The notes: a model not told the origin generated them from the letters alone. DNA of 64,000 bases from Algoriphagus halophilus (GCF_900129785.1 NZ_FSRC01000001.1:2542001-2606000); one strand, 5' to 3'; shown: positions 34,113 through 44,408, counted from the stretch's first letter. Translations and numbers: made by a program.

Positions 34113-36539
34113 TCACTCGCTCTTCAAACTATTCACAGGGTTCATCATCGCTGCTTTGATGGCTTGGAAGCTAATGGTAACTAAGGCCACGATCACGGCC
34201 AACACCCCCGCAACCAAGAAAACCCACCAATGTAAAGGCACTTTGTAAGCAAAGCCTTCCAACCATTTATTCATGGCAAACCATGCCAAAGGTGTGGCAA
34301 CCAAAATGGCAATCAGCACCAGCTTGATGAAATCTTTTGAAAGCAATCCCACGATACTTCCCACGTCTGCACCCAATACTTTTCGGATTCCGATTTCTTT
34401 GGTTCGTTGCTCCGCCGTATAGGTGGCCAATCCCAGCAACCCCAAACAGGCAATCATAATTGCCAAGACTGAAAAAGTGGTAAAGATCTGTCTGAAGCGG
34501 AAATCCGATTCATACTGGCTGTTAAAATCCTCATCCAAAAAGCTGTAGATGAATGGACGGTGAGGAGCCAGTTCCTTCCATACATTTTCAATTTCTGACA
34601 AGGTTACTGGAAGATTTTCTGTGTTGAGTTTGAGACTCATATAGCGACTGGCATATGCCTCAAAAGGCAAAGTCAGAGGTTCTACGGTATTATGTAAGGA
34701 AATGTAATTGAAATCTTTCACGACCCCGATGACTTCTCCTGCTCTTCCCCACTGATCAAACTTTTTCCCAACAATATCTGCTGGATTGGAATAGCCATAT
34801 TGTCTGGCTGCCGCCTCATTCACTACCAAAGCCGATGTAGAATCTGAGGGATAATCTCTGCTGTAGGATCTTCCAGCTACTAATTCCAGATCAAAATGAT
34901 CAATAAAATCCAATCCGACCTGAAATATGGCCTGCCCTTGCATCACCATTTCACCTTCTGGATTCTCGATGGTGGTTCCGGCATTTGGGAAATGACTTCC
35001 AGGTACGCTACGGGAAAAAGCCACTGAAGCAATGTTTGGATTGTTCTCCAATTCATTTTCCAAAGCAGAGGATACGTTGTTTACTTGCTCATCGTAATTG
35101 TAATCCACAATTAACATTTGCTCCTTATCAAATCCCATATCCTTATCCAATAAATGACTCATTTGATTGTAGACGATAATGGTCCCGGCAATCAATGCAA
35201 TAGAAAGGCTAAACTGAAAAACCACCAGGCCTTTTCTCAAATTGGCTCCTTTGGCATCGGATTTATTGATGCCCTTCAGGATCGATACCGGTCTAAAACT
35301 AGATAAAACCAAAGCCGGATAGGAACCAGCAAGAAGTCCGACCACTAGTACAATGCCCAAAAAGAATGGAATGGTCTGCCAATTCAATATGCTATTGAGC
35401 ATCAGTTCTTTTCCTGTCAGCTGGTTCATCAATGGCATGGCCAAGGAAACGAAAATTACTGCTACGATAGCAGACAAGATTACAATAACCAATGACTCTC
35501 CGAGAAATTGGAATATCAAACTGTTTTTATCTGCTCCGATGGATTTACGGATCCCAACCTCTTTGGCACGCTCCATGGATCTGGCGGTAGAAAGGTTCAT
35601 GAAATTGATGATAGCAATACCGAGGATAAATAATCCAATCACAGAAAACACATAAATATTCGTCAAGGAAGCTGTTTCGCCAGGTTGACGCTGCACCTCA
35701 GAATTGAGGTACACATCTTTCAAAGGCTCAATTCCAATAGTGTAATTAGGCCCATTTTCTTCGCTTGCCCTCCGAGCTATAAATTCCGGAAGCTTGGCCT
35801 CAAACGCTTGCTGGTCAAACTGATCATTTACTAAAAAATAAGTATAGGTATCCACATAGCCCCAAGCATCAAAGACAGTTGGTCGGGATTGATGAAAAGT
35901 GCTTAAAGAAAGCAGGGTATTAAATTTCAAGTGGGAATTAGAAGGTAAGTCTTTCATGACTCCAGTGACCGTGTAATCACCGGGATTTGCTCTACCTGCC
36001 ACATCCGATCCTTTCAGCGTTTTACCCAAGGCTTCTTGGTCTCCAAAATATTTCTTTGCGGTGGACTCTGAAAGCACTATGCTATAGGGTGCCACCAAGG
36101 CTTTTTGAGGATCTCCCTCTACTAGTTCCCAAGAAAACACATCAAATACCGTAGAGTCCATGAAAACTATTCCTTCCTCTTGTTGAGTCTGATCTCCAAT
36201 GGTAAACAGAATATCTGCCTTACCTGAAAATCTGACCACTTTTTCTATTTCTGGAAAATCCAGTTCTAAAGCTGGCCCCACGGGTGCATTTCCCCAAACC
36301 CAATAATTTTCCCTGGAATTACTCTCAGCTTGTTCATCCTCAGAAAAATATCCGTGGACCACTCTATATATCCGATCCCCTTTCTCATTAAATTGATCAT
36401 AGGAAAGTTCATCCTGAACAAACATAAATATGAGCACGCAACAAGCCATTCCGATACCCAAACCCAGAATATTGATAAAAGAGTACACCTTCTTTTTAAG
36501 GAGATTTCTATAGGCGATTTTCAGATAATTCTTAAACAT
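34113..36539 (-). CDS. Double-FtsX ABC transporter permease (paralogue 8)
   Basis: 808 residues, starting MFKNYLKIAYRNLLKKKVY, TM1 about 22-43 (GLGIGMACCVLIFMFV). Coupling motifs are KEVGIRKSIGAD and KEIGIRKVLGAD, an Asp after the Gly-Ala in both halves, and it ends MNPVNSLKSE. It follows paralogue 9 after about 154 bp. That gap contains no sigma-54-like box but a degenerate repeat (36585-36698), so this gene is probably read through from module d. Confidence 0.92.
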   Translation of the reverse strand: MFKNYLKIAYRNLLKKKVYSFINILGLGIGMACCVLIFMFVQDELSYDQFNEKGDRIYRVVHGYFSEDEQAESNSRENYWVWGNAPVGPALELDFPEIEKVVRFSGKADILFTIGDQTQQEEGIVFMDSTVFDVFSWELVEGDPQKALVAPYSIVLSESTAKKYFGDQEALGKTLKGSDVAGRANPGDYTVTGVMKDLPSNSHLKFNTLLSLSTFHQSRPTVFDAWGYVDTYTYFLVNDQFDQQAFEAKLPEFIARRASEENGPNYTIGIEPLKDVYLNSEVQRQPGETASLTNIYVFSVIGLFILGIAIINFMNLSTARSMERAKEVGIRKSIGADKNSLIFQFLGESLVIVILSAIVAVIFVSLAMPLMNQLTGKELMLNSILNWQTIPFFLGIVLVVGLLAGSYPALVLSSFRPVSILKGINKSDAKGANLRKGLVVFQFSLSIALIAGTIIVYNQMSHLLDKDMGFDKEQMLIVDYNYDEQVNNVSSALENELENNPNIASVAFSRSVPGSHFPNAGTTIENPEGEMVMQGQAIFQVGLDFIDHFDLELVAGRSYSRDYPSDSTSALVVNEAAARQYGYSNPADIVGKKFDQWGRAGEVIGVVKDFNYISLHNTVEPLTLPFEAYASRYMSLKLNTENLPVTLSEIENVWKELAPHRPFIYSFLDEDFNSQYESDFRFRQIFTTFSVLAIMIACLGLLGLATYTAEQRTKEIGIRKVLGADVGSIVGLLSKDFIKLVLIAILVATPLAWFAMNKWLEGFAYKVPLHWWVFLVAGVLAVIVALVTISFQAIKAAMMNPVNSLKSE

Positions 36540-36584
36540 ATATTTCTAATTTTTTAAGCTATTTGGATTAACACCAATGCTCTT

Positions 36585-36698
36585 TTTACATTTCACTTTT
36601 CATACTTTCCCACTTCCTCTTTGGTACCTCTGACTTCGTCTTTCGTATTTACCACTTCATACTTCTCATTTCTCATTTCGTTCTTCCCATTTCTCACT
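36585..36698 (-). repeat. Degenerate purine-rich repeat between paralogues 8 and 9
   Basis: Read on the minus strand this is a run of imperfect 7-9 base units such as GAAATGAGAA, GTATGAAGTG, ATACGAAAGACG and GAAGTGGGAAAG, with few pyrimidines. It has no open frame or hairpin. Confidence 0.5.
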
Positions 36699-39120
36699 CA
36701 TCCTTCAAACTCTTCACCGGGTTTGCCTGGATACTTTTATAGGTCTGGAAGAAGATAGTCAATGCTGCCAATCCCAAACAGGTACCAACCGCCAGTGTGA
36801 TCACCCAAATGCTGATACCAGTCTTGTAGGCAAATTCCTCCAGCCATTGATTCATGAAATAAATAGCAAGCGGAATGGCCAATGCAACAGAAATTAGAAC
36901 TAATCGAAGATAGGATGCAGACAGCATGACAAAGATTTCTGCCATGGAAGCACCAAAAACTTTTCGGATTCCAATTTCTTTGGTTCTCAAATGAGTGGTA
37001 TAGGCCGTTAACCCAAACAGTCCCAAACAGGCAATCAAAATGGACATGAAAGTCAATACTTTTAGTAAATCAGCCATTTTCATTTCAGACTGATAAACTT
37101 TTGCAAAATCCTGATCCATAAAGGAATAATTCAAAGGAATCCTTGGCTCATAAACATCCCAACCAGCTTCCAATTCCTTGAGGACAGATTCCACCTGATT
37201 CCCCGCAACTCTTACTGTGATGTAATCTCTCAGGTAATAATCATGCATGTATTCGATGACCAGAGGTTTGATCTCATTTCTGTAGGTTTCGAAATTGAAA
37301 TCCTTGACCAATCCTACCACTTCTAAGGAAGCCTCATCATTTTCCCCTTCGTTTTTCACCAGAATCTGTCCAATCGGATCATTAGAGATGCCCAAGTATT
37401 CGGCAGCTTTTTCATTGATGATGATTTTCCCGGCATCGGTGCCTGGCGTTTGTGCAAAGTTTCTCCCCTTCAATAATTCGAAATGATAGGTAGTCAGATA
37501 ATCTGCATCTGCTTCATACCAATTCATTCCTTGATTTTCTTTGGAATTAATGGAGTTAAAAGAGCGCATTTGATATTGACCAGTCATCGGAATTCCTGTT
37601 GAAAAGCTCATGGATTCGATTTGGCCACTGGAGGCAAATCTCCCCTTGAAATCCTCACGTTGTTCATTTCGTATTTCCCCATCATTATGAATGATGACCA
37701 GTTGCTCTTTATCGAAACCTGGGTTGGAGTTTTGAATAAAGCTCATCTGACGCTGTACCAGAAGGGTACAAATAATCAGGGTCAAGGAAGTAGCGAACTG
37801 AAAAACCACCAAGGCATTTCTGAAGGAATGGGCATTCTTCCCAGCGGATAATTGCTTCTTAATGATCAACAAAGGCTTGAAGGAAGAAAGGTAAAAGGCT
37901 GGGTAAGCTCCAGAGATCAAAGTCAATCCAATCAAGAGCAATGGAATCATTGCCAGGATCCACGGATTTGTAAATAAATTAAACTGAAGATTTTTACCTG
38001 AAAGTTGGTTGAACAGTCCATTTGACAACTGAACTACCACCAGTGAAAGTATCACTGAAATCAGAACCAAGATGAATGCTTCAGTCAGAAACTGGTAAAT
38101 CAATTGGGATTTCGCCGATCCCATTACTTTCCTTACCCCTACTTCCATAGATCGAAGCCCCGCTTTGGCAGTGGCCAAATTCATAAAATTGATGCAGGCC
38201 AAAAGCAGCACAAAAACAGCTACCAATGAAAAAATATACACATAGCTTTCATAGCCATTCGCCTCCAACTCTCTCAATAAATGAGATTTCAAGTGGATAT
38301 CCTGAATGGGCATCAATTGAAGATTGTAATCCGATCCCTCTCCTTCCTTATTAAAAGCAGGAATGGCATAGTTCGAAACGATTTGATCCAGTTTCGACTT
38401 TACGGCTTCACTACTACCATGTTCAATTTTCAGATAGGTATTTAAGATTGGCCAGGTCCAAGAGTCCATTAAGAAAATCTCTTGATGCATTCCCGGTTCG
38501 TATACCAACATATCAAAATGTAAATGGGATTGAGCAGGTATATCTTGGATCACAGCAGCAATTTCCCGAGGTGTAGGGTCATTACTTCCGATCAACAATA
38601 CCTTTCCAAGGACTTCCTGAGGTGAAATATCTCCAAAATACTTCTTTGCGAAAGCTTCTGTTATAACAATATAATTCGGCTGGGATAATGCCTTTTCCTT
38701 ACTTCCTGCCGCCAAAGGCATATCAAAAACCTGAAAGAAATTTGGCTCGGCATAAAATACATTCTCTTCACGGAATACCTGATCCCTATTGGCTCCTGAT
38801 CCTGGCTGTATGGTAAAGTCATTCCATTTCAGTATTCGGGTCACCGCATTTACTTCCGGAATGTCAGAAGCTATTCTTGGCCCCAAAGCGGGTGGAGCAG
38901 TGGCATAGCTCGCTGTTTTAAAGTTCCCCCATTGCGCATTCACCCTATAGACGGATGATGATTCAGGAAGGTATTGATCATAACTTAACTCATCCTGGAT
39001 AAAAAGTGTAATCATCAAAAAACCACTGATCCCTAGCGTCAAACCAAAGACATTCAATCCAGTATACAGTCTGTTTTTCTTTAATACTCTCCAGGCAATT
39101 TTTAAGTAGTTTTTTAACAT
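36694..39120 (-). CDS. Double-FtsX ABC transporter permease (paralogue 9)
   Basis: 808 residues from ATG 39120 (MLKNYLKIAWRVLKKNRLY); a TTG two codons earlier is not used by paralogues. TM1 is at about 21-43. The first coupling motif is MEVGVRKVMGSA, with Met replacing Lys as in paralogue 11; the second is KEIGIRKVFGAS. It ends ANPVKSLKDE. It is driven by module d (39180-39281), about 60 bp upstream, and probably co-transcribed with paralogue 8. Confidence 0.92.
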   Translation of the reverse strand: MLKNYLKIAWRVLKKNRLYTGLNVFGLTLGISGFLMITLFIQDELSYDQYLPESSSVYRVNAQWGNFKTASYATAPPALGPRIASDIPEVNAVTRILKWNDFTIQPGSGANRDQVFREENVFYAEPNFFQVFDMPLAAGSKEKALSQPNYIVITEAFAKKYFGDISPQEVLGKVLLIGSNDPTPREIAAVIQDIPAQSHLHFDMLVYEPGMHQEIFLMDSWTWPILNTYLKIEHGSSEAVKSKLDQIVSNYAIPAFNKEGEGSDYNLQLMPIQDIHLKSHLLRELEANGYESYVYIFSLVAVFVLLLACINFMNLATAKAGLRSMEVGVRKVMGSAKSQLIYQFLTEAFILVLISVILSLVVVQLSNGLFNQLSGKNLQFNLFTNPWILAMIPLLLIGLTLISGAYPAFYLSSFKPLLIIKKQLSAGKNAHSFRNALVVFQFATSLTLIICTLLVQRQMSFIQNSNPGFDKEQLVIIHNDGEIRNEQREDFKGRFASSGQIESMSFSTGIPMTGQYQMRSFNSINSKENQGMNWYEADADYLTTYHFELLKGRNFAQTPGTDAGKIIINEKAAEYLGISNDPIGQILVKNEGENDEASLEVVGLVKDFNFETYRNEIKPLVIEYMHDYYLRDYITVRVAGNQVESVLKELEAGWDVYEPRIPLNYSFMDQDFAKVYQSEMKMADLLKVLTFMSILIACLGLFGLTAYTTHLRTKEIGIRKVFGASMAEIFVMLSASYLRLVLISVALAIPLAIYFMNQWLEEFAYKTGISIWVITLAVGTCLGLAALTIFFQTYKSIQANPVKSLKDE

Positions 39121-39179
39121 AGTCAAATCAAAATAGAATGAAAGGGGTACAACATTTCCTATTTCATCTCATTCTTTAA

Positions 39180-39281
39180 TCCCAGTTTTGTGCCATAGAA
39201 AAAAGCCCAAAACAGCATTGTTTTGGGCTTTTTTAGCGGATTCTTAGTGAGCAAGCGAACAATTTCGTCCGCTCGTGGTCA
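39180..39281 (-). promoter_or_regulatory. Sigma-54-like promoter with upstream operator (module d)
   Basis: Minus strand: TGGCACAAAACTGGGA (39195 down to 39180), identical over 16 bases to module a although 33 kb away. The operator starts 60 bp upstream: plus strand CGAACA-N4-CGTCCG-N4-TGGTCA at 39256-39281. Target: paralogues 9 and 8. Confidence 0.66.
39201..39234. terminator. Bidirectional terminator inside module d
   Basis: AAAAGCCCAAAACA (39201-39214) and TGTTTTGGGCTTTT (39219-39232) form a perfect 14-bp stem with a 4-base loop, flanked by A and T runs. It ends paralogue 10's transcript and insulates the promoter of paralogue 9. Confidence 0.87.
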
Positions 39282-39294
39282 AATCATAAAATCA

Positions 39295-41718
39295 CTATTC
39301 ATCCGATAAACTATCCACCGGATTCGCCAAGGCGGACCTGATGGCTTTGGATCCTACTGTTAAACCTGTAATCAACAGCGAACAAATCATGACCACCACA
39401 AAGAGTCCTGTTGAAAATGGAATTTTAAAGGCAAAATTTTCCAGCCATCGCTCCATCATCCAATAAGCAATTGGAACTGCTATAAAAAAGGCTAAAAGAA
39501 CCATTAAGAAATACTCTCTTGTCAATAAGAATGTAATCTGGGAAACGGAAGCTCCCAACACTTTGCGAATACCGATCTCCTTTACTTTTTGGCTGATCAT
39601 AAAAGAAACCAGTCCATAAAGGCCTATGCCGGAAATCAGGATGGAGATGGCAGCAAAAATCTTGAATAGTAAAGCTAATTTCTGCTCACTTTCATAGAAT
39701 TCCTGAATGGATTCATCCAAGAAATACCCATGATAGATTTGCTCAGGATAGGTTTTTTCAAAGGACTGCTCCAAATCAGCAATGCTTGCCAAGGATGCGT
39801 TTTGGTCCAATTTCAACCCCACAACATGGTAAAAATCCTTCTTCGGAGCAATGACCAGCTGTCTGATTTCATCGCGCAGGGAGTTAACGGTAAAATCTTT
39901 GATCACTCCAGTAATGGTGGCCCACTCTCTCATAATGCCCAGCCTAAACTGCTTGCCGATCGCATCATTTGGATCTTCAATCAGTAAGCGCTTGGCCATG
40001 GTTTCATTAATTACAACCTCCCGAATGGTGTCGCTAGCCTGATAGGGACCTCCAGCTACGAATTCAATCCCATAGGTTTCAAAATACTTTTCATCCCCAA
40101 ACTTTGCAAAAGCAGGAAAAGGCACGTCTTCTGACTTTCCGTCAAAATAAAAATTAAACAGGCTATTATTATCAGAAGCTGGAACATCCGAAGCCAAGCT
40201 TGCGGAGACTACGCTTGGATTGCTAAGTAATTCCTGCTTGAAATATTCAATTCTCCGTTCATCCTCTGAATCAAATGGCACTTCAATGTAATAGACATGA
40301 TCCTTGGTGAAACCCAAGTCTGCATCCTGAACCATGTTCATTTGTTGAATGGCAATGATCGTGCTGATCATCAGGATCTGTGCGATGGTGAATTGGACTA
40401 CTACCAAAGCTTTCCTAATCGATACTCCTCCCACCTGACTTTGGTGGAATTTGCTTTTCAGCGCATGAATGGGCTTAAATTTAGAAATCACCAAGGCGGG
40501 ATAAAACCCGGAAAGTAAAGTCAAAGCTACTATCAAAATTCCGATGAATATCAGGACGACAGGTTGGAAGAAATCCATCTTCTCAGGAACATCGGCGATC
40601 AGGCTTAAAAAAGGAAGTAATAAGGTGGCTCCCATCACACCTATCAAAGCTGCAATCAACACAGACAGAAAAGTTTCTCCAAATGATTGAAAAATTATCT
40701 GGGCTTTGGAACTTCCCATGACTTTTCTTACCCCAATTTCTTTCCCTTTACCAATGGCACGGGAAGTGGCCAAGTTCACAAAATTAATGGAAGCCATAAC
40801 CAGAATAAACAATCCGATGATCACCAAGGTGTTGACGGTGGACAATCGGGTCACACTGCCGCTGATGCTTCCATATTGTTGGTCAAAGTGAATGTCTTTG
40901 TAAGGCTGTAAGATCAAAGACTTTTCTGAATTCCCTCTCCCCTCAAAATTCTTCTTGGTAAAACCATCCAAAGCGGCTTGAGCACTCGCGACATCTGTAT
41001 GCTCTGCCAAGCTCACATACAATTGATTATCGCTTCCCAAACTGCCCCAGGACTCTAAATCATGATCAAAAATCCTTGGATTGGATCTCACTGTCTGGTA
41101 GGAAACCAGCATGTCAAAAAACATATTGCTATTATCCGGAATATCTTCCACGATCCCTCCAACAGTTAATTTCAAGCCGCTGGAAAAATCTAAGGTTTTG
41201 TTTTCAGCCAATTCCCAGTTGTCAAAAAACTTGGCTGCTGTCGTTTTAGTAAGGATTATTTTATTGGGTTCTGAAAGGCTTTGGATGTTGCCCGAAGCAA
41301 ATTCCAGATCAAAAAGATCCGCAAAATCCGGAGTGGTATAGAAGGTATAGTCAATTTCATATTTGTCAGGAATCCCAACTTCAGTTGCATCTTTATAGAT
41401 ATTCACTTGGGTGTTGTAGGCAGATTTTACTGGCACCACTTCTCCAAAAGGCAAGTTGTCTGCAGCGATGGCATCTGGTACAGGGTTATTGACCCCGGGA
41501 TTGTAATCGTATCCATCCGGGTATTTGTCCTTAGAAACGACGCGATAAATTTCATTGTAATGACTTTGAAACTTATCAAAACTCATTTCATATTGTACTA
41601 CCATAAAAAGTAAAAGGGATGCAGTAATCCCTATGGCTAAACCAAGAATATTGATTACACCTGCCCATTTGCTTCGGACCAGATTTCTCCAAGCAACTTT
41701 CAAATAATTTGTAAACAT
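39295..41718 (-). CDS. Double-FtsX ABC transporter permease (paralogue 10)
   Basis: 807 residues from ATG 41718 (MFTNYLKVAWRNLVRSKW). A longer frame from 41766 would add 16 residues across the promoter leader. TM1 is at about 22-43 (GLAIGITASLLLFMVV). Coupling motifs are KEIGVRKVMGSS and KEIGIRKVLGAS, in a second-half context QKVKEI rather than QRTKEI. It ends ANPVDSLSDE, the least typical C terminus of the set. It is a single-gene unit between module e upstream and the terminator at 39201-39234 downstream. Confidence 0.92.
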   Translation of the reverse strand: MFTNYLKVAWRNLVRSKWAGVINILGLAIGITASLLLFMVVQYEMSFDKFQSHYNEIYRVVSKDKYPDGYDYNPGVNNPVPDAIAADNLPFGEVVPVKSAYNTQVNIYKDATEVGIPDKYEIDYTFYTTPDFADLFDLEFASGNIQSLSEPNKIILTKTTAAKFFDNWELAENKTLDFSSGLKLTVGGIVEDIPDNSNMFFDMLVSYQTVRSNPRIFDHDLESWGSLGSDNQLYVSLAEHTDVASAQAALDGFTKKNFEGRGNSEKSLILQPYKDIHFDQQYGSISGSVTRLSTVNTLVIIGLFILVMASINFVNLATSRAIGKGKEIGVRKVMGSSKAQIIFQSFGETFLSVLIAALIGVMGATLLLPFLSLIADVPEKMDFFQPVVLIFIGILIVALTLLSGFYPALVISKFKPIHALKSKFHQSQVGGVSIRKALVVVQFTIAQILMISTIIAIQQMNMVQDADLGFTKDHVYYIEVPFDSEDERRIEYFKQELLSNPSVVSASLASDVPASDNNSLFNFYFDGKSEDVPFPAFAKFGDEKYFETYGIEFVAGGPYQASDTIREVVINETMAKRLLIEDPNDAIGKQFRLGIMREWATITGVIKDFTVNSLRDEIRQLVIAPKKDFYHVVGLKLDQNASLASIADLEQSFEKTYPEQIYHGYFLDESIQEFYESEQKLALLFKIFAAISILISGIGLYGLVSFMISQKVKEIGIRKVLGASVSQITFLLTREYFLMVLLAFFIAVPIAYWMMERWLENFAFKIPFSTGLFVVVMICSLLITGLTVGSKAIRSALANPVDSLSDE

Positions 41719-42043
41719 GTTGGCAATTGTTTTGGTATTTCTAATTCTCAAGATTGAAAATCCCAACTAGCTATTCCAGTTTAATGCCAAAGCTAAACTG
41801 CTTTAAAAAGCCCGAATAGCTATTTTTATGAAATCCCTATTCAAAAGTAACGGACAATTTTGTTCGATAATGGGCGATTTCGGGAAGCAGAAGTAGTAAA
41901 TAGTCACAGAGTGGGCAGTCGGAGTCTCAGAAGGAAATGGTCAAAGTTACCAGTCCTTCAATTGTCATTCCCACACCTCGCTTCGCCGCATTCCGTATAT
42001 CGTATTCCGTATAGCTTATATCTTACTTTATAAATTCATTCTA
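41719..42043. other. 325-bp intergenic region between paralogue 10 and cydB
   Basis: It holds module e (41774-41876). Near the cydB stop there is a short direct repeat TTCCGTATA (41991-41999 and 42005-42013). No gene or clear terminator for cydAB is seen. Confidence 0.6.
41774..41876 (-). promoter_or_regulatory. Sigma-54-like promoter with upstream operator (module e)
   Basis: Minus strand: TGGCATTAAACTGGAA (41789 down to 41774). The operator starts 61 bp upstream: plus strand CGGACA-N4-TGTTCG-N4-TGGGCG at 41851-41876. Target: paralogue 10. Confidence 0.65.
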
Positions 42044-43051
42044 CTACATCACCTTCGATCTCTGAAAACTAAACAGAAGATAAAAAAGCGAGGGTAAAAT
42101 AAACAAGCTTCCTATCAATAGTGCCCAAGCCAGGGTTTCAATTGGTTTTCCAACTGCTGCAGAATTGAATACTGAAAGGTTTTCTCCGGATTGGGTAATG
42201 ATGATATCCGGAAAATAATGGTATCCAAAAGCAATCAATATCGCACTGACTATAAAACCACTAAGGGCTCTGCTTGATTTTCTGTTTCCCTTTTCAATCT
42301 GAAACCAAAGAAAGACCAATGCAAGGGTGGCAAGTAGGAGTATTGAAAGTGTCAAGGGTTCTTGTACCAAGAGACTGACCAATGCAATTCCTTCAACTTC
42401 AGCTGCCAAAAAGACCAATCCACCTGCCAGGACAATCGCCACCATAAACATCCGTGATCTCTTCAAGAGGAATGGTTTCAAGGTAAATTCCTCTGTTTCA
42501 CCTACCAGGTAAACAGCTGCCAAGAACCCACAAATTGCCACTGTAAATACACCGATAGAAAGGCTAAAGAAATTGAACCAGGGGTGGATAAAGGAATCGT
42601 AAAAATTCACTGCATTCGGGTTGATGTTTCCGCTGACGGTTGCTCCAAATATCAAACCCAAAAACAAGGGAGTGACAAAGCTGGAATAGGTGAAAACCAA
42701 ATTGTAAATCCGCTGCATATCATCCTTCACCGCATCGTAATGCCTAAAGACAAATGCAGTTCCCCTTCCAATGATTCCTATCAGCATGAGCACCAAAGGA
42801 ATATGTAAGTGCACGGAAAGCATGGTATAAATAGCCGGAAACCCCACAAAAAGGATCACAATCGTAATAATCAACCACATGTGATTGGCCTCCCAAATCG
42901 GTCCGATAGTCTGATAGGTAATTCTTCTGACCTGATCCCGAATCTTTGCCGGAGAGGTCATTTCCACGATCCCAGCACCAAAATCAGCTCCTCCCATCAG
43001 AATATATAACAAGATGGACAACCCCAGAAAAACAATGACCACGTAAAGCAT
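42044..43051 (-). CDS. cydB: Cytochrome bd ubiquinol oxidase subunit II
   Basis: 335 residues, an integral membrane partner of CydA in the bd-type quinol oxidase. The N terminus ILMGGADFGAGIVEM is the conserved CydB signature, and eight to nine TM helices are visible. The gene begins 10 bp after cydA, so the pair is an operon. I see no CydX-like small ORF after it. The length is slightly below that of E. coli CydB. Confidence 0.95.
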   Translation of the reverse strand: MLYVVIVFLGLSILLYILMGGADFGAGIVEMTSPAKIRDQVRRITYQTIGPIWEANHMWLIITIVILFVGFPAIYTMLSVHLHIPLVLMLIGIIGRGTAFVFRHYDAVKDDMQRIYNLVFTYSSFVTPLFLGLIFGATVSGNINPNAVNFYDSFIHPWFNFFSLSIGVFTVAICGFLAAVYLVGETEEFTLKPFLLKRSRMFMVAIVLAGGLVFLAAEVEGIALVSLLVQEPLTLSILLLATLALVFLWFQIEKGNRKSSRALSGFIVSAILIAFGYHYFPDIIITQSGENLSVFNSAAVGKPIETLAWALLIGSLFILPSLFYLLFSFQRSKVM

Positions 43052-43061
43052 GCTTTCGAAT

Positions 43062-44408
43062 TTAAGAGTTAGAAATGACTGACTTGGAACTCATTTCACC
43101 TGAACCTTTCAGGGAGCTAGGTACTGCTTTGATCTGTCGGATCAGCAAGAAGGTAACTACGAGAGCGAGGGAAACATAAATCGCTGTGAACAAATAAAAG
43201 GAATACGCAATCCCGGGGATTGGGCTTACGGCATCTTCTGTCCTCAGAATTTCATAAATAATCCAAGGCTGTCTTCCTACTTCCGTCACGGTCCAGCCGG
43301 CTTCTACTGCGATAAATCCAAGCGGGGTAGCCAAAGCAAACAACCTGAGAAACCAATCCTTCTTCATCCATTCCTTCTTTTTCCAATTGGAAAAGAAAAA
43401 TAACAGTCCCAGGCCCATCAACACCATACCCAAGCCTACCATAATTTGAAAAGCAAAGTGTGTCACCAGGACGGGAGGGTGATTTTCTTCTGGAAATTGA
43501 TCCAAACCAATTACCTCTGATTCAAAATCTCCATGAGCCAAAAAGCTCAAAGCTCCCGGAATTTTCAAAGCATAATTTACTTCCTTAGCTTCCTCATCAG
43601 GAATCCCACCAATTATCAAAGAAGCCCCTTTTTCAGTTTCAAAATGAGCTTCCATTGCCGCCAATTTTGCAGGTTGTCTGACCGCAATATCCTTGGCCGA
43701 TATATCGCCAGAAATAGGCTGAAGCAAGGCAGCAATCCCTCCAAAAACCAAAGCAATGCGGAAGGCTTTTCGATGGAATTCAATGTTTTTCTCTTTCAAC
43801 ATCATGTAGGCATGAATACCTGCTACTGCAAACCCAGTTGCTGTAAACGCAGCCAAGGTCATATGTAAGGACTGAGAAAACCAAGCATCATTAAACAAGG
43901 CCTGTATGGGATCAATATTCAGGTATTCACCATTGACAAAATCAAAGCCTGTAGGGCTATTCATCCAACCATTGGCAGCCACCACCAGTATACCAGAGGC
44001 CAGACCACTAATTCCTACCACCACACCGGTAAACCAATGAAACCATGGTTTGAATTTACCCCAACCGTATAGAAAGAATCCCAATGCGATGGCTTCAATA
44101 AAAAATGCCGTTCCCTCCAAAGAAAACGGCATTCCAAAGATCGGTCCGGCATGCAACATAAACTTTGGCCAAAGCAACCCCAGTTCAAAGGAAAGCATGG
44201 TTCCTGATACTGCACCAGTCACAAAAAATATGGCCACTCCTTTGCTCCAAGCCTTGGTTAAATCTTTGTACAAAGGATTTCCAGTCTTCAGATATTGATA
44301 ATGAGATGTGGCCATAAAAAAGGGCATCACCATACCAATACAGGCAAAAATAATGTGAAACCCGAGCGAAAGCGCCATTTGGGAGCGTGCTGCGAAAAGG
44401 TCCTCCAT
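43062..44408 (-). CDS. cydA: Cytochrome bd ubiquinol oxidase subunit I
   Basis: 448 residues, the haem-bearing subunit that oxidises quinol and reduces oxygen. Likely haem ligands are His18 (haem b595), His182 and Met323 (haem b558). Glu98 and Glu105 match the proton-channel glutamates. The quinol-loop motif RQPAKLAAMEAHF (about 244-256) and GRQPW (378-382) are present. It is about 70 residues shorter than the E. coli protein, consistent with the short Q-loop class. It is divergent from the bestrophin gene across 273 bp that show no obvious operator. Confidence 0.96.
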   Translation of the reverse strand: MEDLFAARSQMALSLGFHIIFACIGMVMPFFMATSHYQYLKTGNPLYKDLTKAWSKGVAIFFVTGAVSGTMLSFELGLLWPKFMLHAGPIFGMPFSLEGTAFFIEAIALGFFLYGWGKFKPWFHWFTGVVVGISGLASGILVVAANGWMNSPTGFDFVNGEYLNIDPIQALFNDAWFSQSLHMTLAAFTATGFAVAGIHAYMMLKEKNIEFHRKAFRIALVFGGIAALLQPISGDISAKDIAVRQPAKLAAMEAHFETEKGASLIIGGIPDEEAKEVNYALKIPGALSFLAHGDFESEVIGLDQFPEENHPPVLVTHFAFQIMVGLGMVLMGLGLLFFFSNWKKKEWMKKDWFLRLFALATPLGFIAVEAGWTVTEVGRQPWIIYEILRTEDAVSPIPGIAYSFYLFTAIYVSLALVVTFLLIRQIKAVPSSLKGSGEMSSKSVISNS

